In this document: one piece after another, positions 12,901-24,900 of the stretch
Numbering within the stretch: the stretch's first letter is position 1
Layout of the letters: every line of letters starts with the position of its first letter
From: Albugo candida
Taxonomy: Eukaryota > Oomycota > Peronosporomycetes > Albuginales
Direction of reading: 5' to 3'
NCBI GenBank assembly: GCA_040437565.1
Contig: JBDOQK010000048.1
Location: forward strand, 62,001 to 126,000
Length of the DNA: 64,000 bases
The notes under the pieces: model-generated
What the model was told of the DNA's origin: nothing
Seen by the model: the letters and a program-made list of their open reading frames with translations, nothing else
Databases searched by the model: none
Position numbers and translations under genes: made by a program

Positions 12901-15900
12901 GTGCTTGGGTGTTATGCACCGAAGACGATTATTTGATTCAGTTTGAGCTTCAATACGGCTATTCTCACCGAACAAACACCAGTACTTTGTCTCTTCTTGT
13001 ATCTTCGTTCCAGATAAAAAAAAATCATCCTGACTTTCAAGCCAAACCTTAACTGCGCTTCCTCCCGAGGCAAAAGCTGAACTAGGACAAATCGATACTT
13101 TCATCAAAGAGGCGGTGCTTCTCAATTTTGCATTATTGCTAAAGTGGAATACCAGGTCATCTCTAAAGTCGTACACAACCAATTGCAATTCTAGAACTCC
13201 ATATTGTGGAAGATGAGGGACGTTGCAAACCGCTGTATGGTCAGTAATAACCAACCCAAGACTTTCTGCGATAATCAGCGCCGAAGTCGATTTTGTTGAC
13301 ATGAATCGACACATTAAAGATGCTAGAGGAGCTGTAAAACCAGCCCCAGTTACGTTGATATGAATGCCGGTGGAATCGGTACTGATGTGGGAAGGTGATA
13401 TACTGTGGACTATCATATCTCGATTCATTTGAAGAGCTTTGCTAACACGCAGAAAGTTCTGACCATCGCAAGCAACAGAAATCGAGTATCGTTTTCTTTG
13501 CTGTAAGTCAATAGTCTTTGCCCAGGCGCACTCAATTTTTGTGTCTGATGATATATTAGCCCCGAGTAATTGTGTATCTCCAAGTCTGCACTTTGCTTCA
13601 CGAAATGAATACTTGTAGAAACCACTTCCATGTAATTCAAGACCGAAGGTATCTCCAAACCGCGNNNNNNNNNNNNNNNNNNNNNNNNNNNNNNNNNNNN
13701 NNNNNNNNNNNNNNNNNNNNNNNNNNNNNNNNNNNNNNNNNNNNNNNNNNNNNNNNNNNNNNNNTTTCTTTGCTGTAAGTCAATAGTCTTTGCCCAGGCG
13801 CACTCAATTTTTGTGTCTGATGATATATTAGCCCCGAGTAATTGTGTATCTCCAAGTCTGCACTTTGCTTCACGAAATGAATACTTGTAGAAACCACTTC
13901 CATGTAATTCAAGACCGAAGGTATCTCCAAACCGCGAATTTCTCACTCTAATATCTCGGATAATTTCATCGGGTGTGTAACGAAACACTATTGAAGTTTT
14001 GCAGTGATGAACCATCTGCCCCTGGCAAACTCCATCTATTGAATACTCAAATGTCAGATTTACTATTCCCGGGACCTTCCAAGACGGTGAAATGCACTGA
14101 ATACTCGATTTGCTTGTATCGATAGTTGCAGCCAATGTGACTTGATCATAGCGACAACAGATACCTATCACACTGCGTTTCTGAATTGGCAAATTCTGAA
14201 AGTGTACAATGGTAACTGTTCCTCCTCTGATCGGTCCGACCAGATTCATGACCTCGTTGATCAATAGAGGCTCAGCCATAAACATATTAACAGGATTACT
14301 GTGAACTTTTATGAGCTTTTCAGCCTCCACTATGAAAAATCTGACAGAATATTTCCCAGGTTTCAAATTCGGACTTTTGAAATAATATCGGTCATGAGAA
14401 ATGCCTCCTTCCTGGTATATTTCTAGTGGTGAGCGGGCTTGCTCTTCCATATGTTCATCATATAGGAAGCAAGAGACACTGGTATTGTGAAGTAAAGATA
14501 CGCCTTCGACAGATATCTTTGCCTCGATTCTTTTGGGAGCAAGTCCGTTGGGCGATGTCGCGCAAAGTTGCCAGGGCAATATTTTTGGAGAAATTGTTAC
14601 ATTATGAATCATTTTGATATAAATGAAGAAGACGTCACCAACACCTGATACGATCTGCTTGCCGAAAATACCCTCATAATCAAATTGTACTGTTAGGTCA
14701 AGACGCATTTGTATCATATCGACCTCAAAATTCTTCACTGATGGTGCCACACAGACCAGTAGAGTAGATGAGACGTATGTTGCTATTGAAGAGACCACAA
14801 TTCCATCTTTCGTACTAAATTGACAGGAAGTGATCATATCGGTCCTGGCTACGAACCGTTGCCCGTACACACGGATGATCTCACCACCAGTAGATGACCC
14901 TATTCTGGGATTGACTGCGTATAACTCAGGAATCCAATGATAATTTATAGCGGCGTGAAGAGAGCTGAAGAAATCTTTCCCATTGATGCAAACAAAAACT
15001 GACAGCTTCGTAGGAAAGCTTGCTTTTGGTACTCCACATGATACTAGTGTTGTACTCAAAAAAGTACCTGGAGAAATTGCTTTCTCCCCTATTCGGCACA
15101 TGATTCTTCCGGTATCGCGAAATCCTCTTCCGAAAACGTACGTCTGACTTATTTCAGAAGCCTTGTTTGGTTCATTCCGGATGAAGAGAAGATTCGGCTT
15201 CAGCTCATGAATGAGAATTTTGGGAACGATGTGGATTGAATGATCGAAATTATAAAAATCCACATTATTCACTGATACCTCGACTGTGATATATTGGGAA
15301 TCGGTCGAAAGTTTACGGAAAACTAGATCGCATTGTATCAGTGATGTATTCATGTACAAAGCCTTGACCAAAAGAGTTTTGTCAAAGCGGCAAAATGATG
15401 AAGGTGAAAAGTTTTCTCCTCTGAGCCTCACATTCGTCAAAACATTCTCATGTATCGTGGTCGGAAAAATTGATCTAATCCGAGGTTCTTTGATATAATA
15501 GAACAAAGAGAGCAGTGGCATTGCAAAATCTTCAAGAGGACAGTGTAATGTAACACTGGCAGATCCACAGTACGCAGAAGCTGGGGTCAAGCACTTGAGA
15601 ACTTCTCTAGACTCCGAAGTCGGAGTCGACGAAGCTTCAACATAAGAGACGGCCATAATGTCGTTCTTCGTCATATAAAAGTGACATTCCCAATACGGGC
15701 ACGCTGCTGGAAAGGATTTTCTAAATGGGATCTCAATTGTTGTCCCACCCTTTGCTGAACCTAGTTTGGGTGAAAATGACGATGCGTTATAATTTTCTTG
15801 CTTAAGATTCGAGCTCCGTTGATTCCGCGCACTAATATTGTATCTTATATCAGTGAAATCGACCCCATTAGCAGAAAAATATACGTGCAGACTCTCCAAG

Positions 15901-18900
15901 CCATTCTGTAGACGATTTCTTGGAGGTATATCGCATCGAACGTGGGTATCTGACATCCATATTGCTTCTGCTCTTATCTTCAAATTACCAAACAGACAGC
16001 ACATTGTGGGTAGTCTCGGGAAAGATGTTCCCACTATGTGCAATACTTTTCTCGTTTGTGGGCTGTAACCTTTACCAAGTAAAGACCGATCCGTAGTAAC
16101 AACACTCGAATGGATTGAGAAATCATGAAAATACCATAAAACTGGTCCAGTGTGGAAGTGCTGTCCATTGAATGTAATTTGAGGTCGAGTTCGCATTGCT
16201 GTATTCATTTTGGGGCTCACACAGCGAGCTTTTATATCCGCATGCCCACCTTGCGTGGTTAGCAATTCCCCTCTAACCAGGATGCTGCCAATACGGCAGA
16301 ATATCAGATCTGGACTGATCTTGAGTTGTAGACCATACATAGTGAACGTCAAAGTACCACCACTTGTAACACTTGCGCTTCGCGGATGTACATCCACGTA
16401 CTTTGGTCTAGGATACAACTGCAAGTTCTGCAGTCCCTCAGCAATAGTAATCCCATATCCTGAATACTGTACTGAAAGACTGAGGATTGCTTCATTTAGT
16501 TTCAAAGGAAAACGCTGCATATGAACGCTCGAAATGATGCATTCTACTTGATCATCTTGAATGTAGGAAGCCGCAACGGTCGTTATTCCATCCAGAACAC
16601 AAACGCTGTAGCTAGAATTTAAAAAATGCTGACCCGACAGCTTTAATATAATTGTTTCACCATACGGAGCAAGTGTAGGGCTGATTCGAACAAGTTTTGG
16701 AGTCTCTTTGTAAATCAATTGCCAAGGGTATAGATGAAATGCATCGCCAAGTCTCATTCGAACGCGCTCATATCTTCTCGTCGTATTAATGGAATTCCAT
16801 GGTACCACGCACTGAACAACATTGTTACTGTGCACTATGGCAGGGATCGAGTAGCGTCCGGAATCATAGATACATCTAAGAAGCGGTGTGACCATGAAGT
16901 TCTCACCTGAGATTGCGACACTGACTGAGCCAAATCGATATTCAAATTCTGAAAGTACTCGTTGCTCGCCAACATTATACGTGGTCCTTATGTCACGTGC
17001 ATGATTATGTGGATAGTCCGGGCTTAATGTCTCTTGGCTGAATGAAGAAGAATGCATACTGTTCGACATATCCACAAATACATGGTACACAAGACTTTGG
17101 TATGACTGGCTTTTTGTGATGATCGCGTTGCCATGAGAACATCGGGAAATTGCACGTTGCAACACTACCGAATCCTTGATTTCGTGAAGAGCACTAGTGA
17201 TACACTTCAGAAACTCCTCTTTTCTACTTTTATATCCATGTGTAGATTCAAGTTTGCACATACTACTTCCATTCGCAAAGGACCTCCGTGATTGAGGTGA
17301 ATAGCCTGATCGTATCTGCAACGAGGTGTGCGAAGACCCATGAATATGCTTATCTGTAACTTGTTCCAACTGAGAAGGCTTGGCTTGAACTAACACAGAG
17401 CTAAGCATGCTTGTAGACAAGTTCCTACCGCCATGTGAAATTGACATGGAGCTATCTGAGATTTCATCCGAATAGAAATTCCATTGAGATTTTCGATCGT
17501 GACGGCTTGGAATNNNNNNNNNNNNNNNNNNNNNNNNNNNNNNNNNNNNNNNNNNNNNNNNNNNNNNNNNNNNNNNNNNNNNNNNNNNNNNNNNNNNNNN
17601 NNNNNNNNNNNNNCTTGATTTCGTGAAGAGCACTAGTGATACACTTCAGAAACTCCTCTTTTCTACTTTTATATCCATGTGTAGATTCAAGTTTGCACAT
17701 ACTACTTCCATTCGCAAAGGACCTCCGTGATTGAGGTGAATAGCCTGATCGTATCTGCAACGAGGTGTGCGAAGACCCATGAATATGCTTATCTGTAACT
17801 TGTTCCAACTGAGAAGGCTTGGCTTGAACTAACACAGAGCTAAGCATGCTTGTAGACAAGTTCCTACCGCCATGTGAAATTGACATGGAGCTATCTGAGA
17901 TTTCATCCGAATAGAAATTCCATTGAGATTTTCGATCGTGACGGCTTGGAATTGAATCTTCAAAAGAGCGCCACACCAATACATTTGACTGTATTCGGGA
18001 TTGCATTGTCAAAGATGGACTGTCAAGACGACCAGCGCCATGAGGTGGCACTGGAGCCAAGGCTACAGAAAAACAATATACTTCTCTTCCAGCGGAGCTA
18101 AAAAAGCTATCTGAAGCAAACCAGAAGCAAACATTGAACGCTTTAGGTCGTTTAGTAATTCCAGTGTTTCTCATGCTGCTTGCACGAGTTCCGGAGCTAT
18201 TCACCGACTGTGAGGCGATGCAGAGGGATGACATATCTACCGGAGTGGCTAAGATATGTTTGTTGACAGTAATCGACATAGATGCACATTTTTTCTGTGT
18301 GATAATTGGAGACGGACACACATAGTGATTAGCGGTGGTGATGAATCCTTCAATGCGCGCATTATCGACGTAACAATCGACCTCAAGTGTATCAGGTAAT
18401 GGATGATCGCCTTCGCTGAATTGCACCACCACACCTCTCAAGCTGTGTACCAAATGCTGAAGCGGATAGATTTTTAATATGCGAGGCATCCTAATATAAT
18501 GAAAAGGTACTCCTTCTGTGCAATAATCACGACCAAAACATAGGCGCACCATAGTCAGTCCACTGAAGTAAGCCGGGATATTTTTGCAGCAAGCCGTAGT
18601 TGTATTATAAATCACCGCCGATGAATATGCGGTGGTCATGTTTGCATTCTTTGCTGTGTGACCAAATGCGCAAGTGGCTATCGTGCTAGGTTGGAAGTTC
18701 ATCCCTGTAATGATCATAATTTGTCTATCTCCGATTGTCAAGCTAACTTTCCTTGACAAACTGACGATTGCTGGAGCCGAACGATAATGAATCGGAACTC
18801 TTAAATGAGTGAAATTTCCACGCGCTTGTACCTCACTAACACGTAAGATATCTGAGTCGGCGTCATCACACAAGCTACGATGAGTTGACTGCGGCCAGGT

Positions 18901-21900
18901 GCAATAAATGGTAGTCTCATTCACATAGACTGGAACCAGGTCGAGCTTTCTCAAGATAAGGTGACATTTGATTTGCGAATGTGATCGTAGAAATGCTCCA
19001 TGCAGAACAAAATCAAACTTGGAGTTGCAATAAATCTTTGTCGGGGACACAGAAAAAAACCTTGGAGCAGAATAGATACGCATATCTAAAGTGCTGTTCA
19101 TTCCGGCATAATGTTGACCATTGTTTGAAATCTCTATTGTATGTATCTCAAGCAAGTGTTTTTGCATCGCTGCAGGAATCAAGCAATGGGCAGTTGTTGA
19201 GCTCGAAACCTCAGTGACCGCGGTTTCATAAAGCCTATTGAAACGGCAGCGAAAATACTCGGAGGAGAAGAATCCGCTTCCTCTTATTGTCACCGATACA
19301 GTCCTTTGCTCTTGATGTAGGATTGATGGGCTTGTGCTCGTGATAGCCTCTTGCACTAACACGCACAGAAAAGTGAGATTACAGAAAATCTGTGCAATAT
19401 CGAAAGCTTCACAGCGTGCGTACCCAAGAAAGTGTATATGATGGAAGATTGATCGAACTTTACAAATTGATGGGAGTCTTGACTTCTCACTGCTTCGATA
19501 TAAAGTGAAACTAGGCCGGGTGGATGAGATGGTGATGTGCAAGACATATGTCGTTTACTGATCCAAATAGCAGGCGATGACATCTGTTTCGTTGGTGAAT
19601 GAAAAATGCATCGGAAAACGGTATCCGGCTCAAATGGTCCGCCTGTTATCATCAATTTGGTGTTTCCAATGTCAGGTCCAACGCGCGGGCTTATGTCCTC
19701 GACGATTGGAGAAGCTAAACATTAAGACAATAGCACTCATAAAATGGTAGCTCAAATAAAGCGACTCATTACCGCGATACTCGTACACCAATGATGTCGT
19801 TGTAGCTGCACGCACAACTTGCACCAATCCATTCGGACCCTTATACGCTACTCCAAGAGATACATTGACTTCACCAGCGGATGCTGACGGAGGAGATTCA
19901 CAGCTGATAAGTGTTGACTCTATCCTTGTTACATTTGTAGTGTAATCATCAAACATACACACAAGCCCAGATGATCCTTTGTTCGAGCGAAAGCCCCTTC
20001 CGTATATGGTGATAGTGTTTGTAGCTATTGCATATCCACGATTTGGCTTCAGTGAAAAAGCCAGGGGCATTGAAAGAAATTCAAAATAGTCACGGGATTT
20101 AAGTATGAGTCCTCCTGCAAGAATGCAGGAAACAACGACATCTCCCGTTCTTGATGTGCGGTGAGGAGCGAGACGGACCGAAAGCAGGTGATCCTTTAAA
20201 ATCAAAGCCTTTGCATACACACTGCCAACCATGCAATGCGAATGGTGGTCCACAAGTGAGCGAAATCCGCTTCCAGTGATATATATCAAACTCTCAACTT
20301 CTATGAAGCCAAAAGAAGGATATATTCCTGTTAATGAAGGTGTTGGTACATACTCGAAGAAGAATAGAGGCTGATGAGGTGCCAGTTCATCCAAAGAAAG
20401 TATAACTCTCGAACTGCATGGAGGGGATGGTGGTGATGTGCATCTAATCAACTTGCTTTTGTGTATTGTCGCTGATGTAGATTGATTACCGAAGATGCAC
20501 GAAATATTTGTGTAAAGCTCCCACTGCAAGTCCGAGTCGACCACCAGAGTAACCTCTGTGCCCCCTTGGCTGAAGCCTCTATCCGGATAGAGCTGCGATA
20601 TTTTGATAGGCGGTATCAATAGTACTGAGATTGCATTAGCCGATACGCGATGATCGTCTTGATATACCTCAACATCCATAGTTGGTGTGGAAATGTTCAC
20701 GTCACAATGTGAAAGTGGACACATGATGATGTTCGATGTGACCATTTTTGCAGGAATATGACAAAAGGTTGACACAGATTTGGTATGACAAAAATACTGA
20801 GCTTCACGCAATGAACAAACCGAGTGGTTCGGGTCTAGGATAGCTAGATGGATCTTCAAAGAGACATAAGATCCCTGCAAAAGTGCATTTGGTTCCACTG
20901 AACTAATGACAAGCGGAGGAAAAACACAGAACCAGATCGTTTCCTGTGACACCACTAATGCATCATTGCTGACCGAAACTTTGTAGCTTCCTATCTGCAA
21001 ATTGTTTGGGACAGTGCAAGCCGCATATGCGTCACTGCTTACCACGCAAGACTTGGACTCGTGTGTGTGGCCGAAGAAGCATCGGAACGCCGTACCCTTG
21101 TAAAAATTATGTCCAGTGATTGTGATAGTGCCAACATAGGTAGTGCTGATCTCGACATGGTGCATAGCTACCGGGAAAATTGACTCGATTGTCGGGATGA
21201 ATGCTTCATTCTTGCGTGGCCTTGTCACGTTTTCATGTATGAATACTTGCTGCCGTTCCTGTTCAGTCCAAGACGCCTGCAAATCAAAAATAGTTTGCTG
21301 TGTTGGTGGCACCAGCGGCTGGCTTTGTAGAAGGCGCTGCAAAGAAATATTGTTACCACTCATCAAATTGTAACTTTGTGCAAAGGCGCTAAGAGGTACA
21401 CACTCAGCGCTGACGGACTCGAATGGGAAACTGACCATATAAGGAAAGTGGTTGGAGATCTCCGTATTCGTACTTCTCCATCGCCCAGCGTCAGAACCAT
21501 TCATCATTCGTACACAAGATCGAAATCCATGATGGTAGAAATGATATCTTTCCCATTCGCATAGCATGCTTGGAACCAAATTCATTCTTTTCAGAAACGA
21601 CACCCGACTCATGCACACGCCCAATGTATTATTTGTCCTGTTCTCGTTTGGAAAGTACTGATAATCTTCGCAACTCATTTCTTTGCATAAAAGTTTTCCT
21701 TGACTCAAAGTAAAAGTTTGGAAACGCAGCAAAGCCAAGACAAGCTGTTTGACAGAACACTGTAATGATAAAAGTTGAAAAGAAGGCAACGATCCTGTTT
21801 GATCTTTTAACGGATTTGCCGTATTATTCTTGGATGATATGCAGACCAAGGGCATCAGTTTTAGAAAGGCTTGCGTCATATGGTATCTATGATTTGTTGA

Positions 21901-24900
21901 TGACAGCAGAGCCTGATCGGATAAAAAATCTAAATCCATTGAGTCTCCCAGCTGTTTTGTATCGTCAAATGCGAGAATATAAATCATGCAATTGTCGGAG
22001 CTATAGAAGTGTATGCCGTCTTGACTGAATCCAACATTGTACGTTGTATCCAGTAATGTGATATTCCGTACATGGCACAAGATCATTCGAGCTGACACAA
22101 AGGTAGCGGAGGTACGAATGACGTTGGAGCCGCTCAAGCGACAGAATAGTGACGAGTCATTGAAAAATTTGCTTCCGTGGACATTCAAATCAAAGTCTGT
22201 CTGATACTTGGCAATATATTTCGGTAAAACATTCGAGACTCTCGGAGGTGAATAAACCACAAGCTCATGCAGACTTATTTGGATATCTGAACTGGTGAAT
22301 TTTGCCCGAGTAAAGATAACCCTTGCTTGAGAAGGTGATTTGATTTTGTCACACATAATAATACTGAAATGCGATCTAACATCGACTGTAGCATTTCGTT
22401 CAAATCCTTCAAACTGACAGATAAGAGGACCAAACACATTGACCCAGTATGTGATATCGAATAAAACAAAAAAGTTGACTATAAAATCGGTGGCAACAGG
22501 AACCATCTCGGGGGTGCTTTTGATTACACGAGGAAGTTGGACATACGTAAACTTCCAGCTGATGCCAAGCAATTGCAATCCATTGATCCAAATAGTAAGC
22601 GGAACATCCTGACTCATCTTTGCCATCTTTCCCAAGTACGTTGGAGCGATACAAGAGAATTTGGTGGATGCGATGATTGTGGCGAGTACGCTTGTGTTAC
22701 CAAACTTGCACACGGTATGAAACTTTTCATCTGCTCCACTTGCATTGAAGATTATACGAGTATTTCCCATGACGAAGGCAACAAGCGGGTATGCGTCAAA
22801 TATTCGAGGTGCGTGCATACACGTAAATACTGACTTGTTGGTTGGGGCAGAAAATTCTTGTTGATTGTATGAAAATTGTACGAGGAATGCATCTTCGTGG
22901 TATGACAGCGGGGCCCAACAATGTGCAACATTTTCAGATATTAGCTTTGCAACCTTGATCACCGTGGTATTGGTCGTGGTAGACACGAAACGACAAACTG
23001 TCAAATCTTTGTAGAATGTGATACTACTTTTGAGCACTACTGCAATAAGCGTTTCACGTGTCATGATTCCTGTATCTGGGAAAATTCTCGTAATCAATGG
23101 CACTTCGGTGAAGTAGAACATCTGAGTTGTTGGCACAAATTTTGGAAAGCCGATTACCAAAAGTGATATGTTGCTGATACCTGGGGCTGATATAATAGGA
23201 GCTTGACACTGAAGAAGCATATTTGACTTATAAGAAGCAGGTGAGGTATATTGGCCATCTGAGAAGCTGCAGCTATAGCTGTAAAAAGGAGGGATGCCAT
23301 GAACTTCAAGGGAGATGATAGTAGCCCCAGTAGATGACACAGCATTCAATGGAGTGATCACCACGGATGTTGTCTCCGGAAGCATATCCTGATCATTTCT
23401 TCGAGATGTGAAAGCGTCACCATTTACTGAAACTTCCACAAGAAGAGATTCGTGCGTCAAAATCAATGACCTTGACGAGGCAAAAGTACATTGAATATGG
23501 TTCTCGGTCACAAATATTGTTGTAGTGGATATGTGGTCGGATACTCTACACTTCAGACTGCTTGAGTTCCGAAAATGAGATCCGAATATTTCAAAAACAC
23601 TATCGCCATTTCTCTCGCTGACTTTATAATGTGAAAGGTGTGGTTTTGGTACCAGTTCGAATTGCCCAGCGGACACAAGAACATTGTTGGACAGTGAAAG
23701 CGCTAATTCAAAAGATTGTTCGACCGGTCGATTGCACAAGTTGCAGAAAACTCGATCATACGTCACGCTCGATGGTCGGTACTGTTGATAGCCATTCAGA
23801 ACACATAATATGCTCTCACTATTACCTGTACTCACCGGTAACCGTTGCAACACAATTGTGGTATCAAAGTGCGCAATACGGCTACTTGGGTTAACTACAG
23901 AAAGGTCGAAGGCCGCAACAGCATTGATCAAAACTGATTGAGGTGATAAATAATTTTGAAAAGTTGAGCCCACCGAAAGGGCGAGGTCGGTGACCCGATC
24001 GATGTATACATAGCATATAAGCTTCGATCCACTAATAAAGACGGTCGGAACGTCAATACATTTGCCGTCTAGCAGTTGAATGGTGCAAATTGAGTCGAGC
24101 TGGAAATTATAGCCAGATATTTCTACGGTGACATTCCGTGCTTCCGAAAAGTAAATTACGTTAGGCGTTACAAGGGTAATCAATGGAGTGGAGACCAAGG
24201 TATGGTCGTAGTAAGTAGCGCCGCTTGAGGGTTGCATGTCACTGGAGTGCAAACCAATTAGTATTTGGTTTGCATAGCTTTTGCATTCGGAATCTGGAAT
24301 GTGATTACGTCAAGCTGTTGGCTCAAGTCTGAACCTGATAAAACTGTTGTGGCTTCTTCGTCTGCGCCTTGCAGGCCACCGATCGGAGAAAAACTAGTCG
24401 CTGTTTCACTCCTCATATGATTCCGTAGACTTCTTCCAGTCTGTGTGGTCAAAATTAGAGATGTAGTGCTATTCTTTCCCACTTCATCAATATCTATCAC
24501 ATTAAATACACGTTTTTGTATCCCTATCGATCCACTTTGCAAGTCTAGACCCAGCAATGGCGCTGATTTACCCTCTGGACCGTTTGTAGAGACAACGCCA
24601 ACGATATGACCACAAACAGACGAGCTATGAAGATTCTGAACAGGTTTGCCATCGATCAAACCACAATCAGACCAAGTGCGTATATTTTGCCCTCGCCGGA
24701 AGTGATCTAGCGAATACGAGGTGCATCTAAGTAATGTTGCATTTCTCACCACTTGTCTTGGTTGTGTAGCTAGGAAGGGAAAGATTGAGGATCGCTGATA
24801 GATGCTTAGCAGCTCACATGCGTTGCGACAATCAGCGCAAGTCAAATCGAAGATCCTAAGTCCGTCGACCATCTTGCTATCCTGTCTGCCAGCTTCGTAT

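Larger units (their letters stand above)
1..13664 (-). other. Uninterrupted 13.66-kb open frame of the giant gene
   Basis: On the minus strand, with codons ending on positions 3n, I found no stop from 13664 to position 1 in the lines I read codon by codon. These were all of 1-1800 and samples of every later kilobase. The 228-bp and 474-bp insertions at the gaps at 6489 and 9172 are multiples of three and keep the frame. The 272-bp insertion at 13665 is not, so the protein appears to stop at 13425 when read through that gap. That stop is an artefact of the duplicated flank. The frame has neither its true start nor a stop in the interval, so it is easily missed. Confidence 0.88.
7000..24200 (-). 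repeat. IPT/TIG domain array
   Basis: This part of the giant protein is built almost entirely of tandem IPT/TIG-like units of about 90-110 residues. Examples start with PTLSTIHPAYGSIYGG near 7310, NPRIGSSTGGEIIRVYG near 14900 and YPDRGFSQGGTEVTLVV near 20600. Each has the conserved first strand with P and GG, a G-x-x-F turn and a mid-domain Cys. IPT domains occur in plexins, Met-type receptors, fibrocystin-like proteins and many large secreted protist proteins. The intracellular NF-kB type is unlikely here because of the signal peptide. Confidence 0.8.

Noticed and set aside
22275-22654. Minus-strand frames inside the IPT region
   Set aside because: They overlap the better-supported IPT frame and contain no motif.
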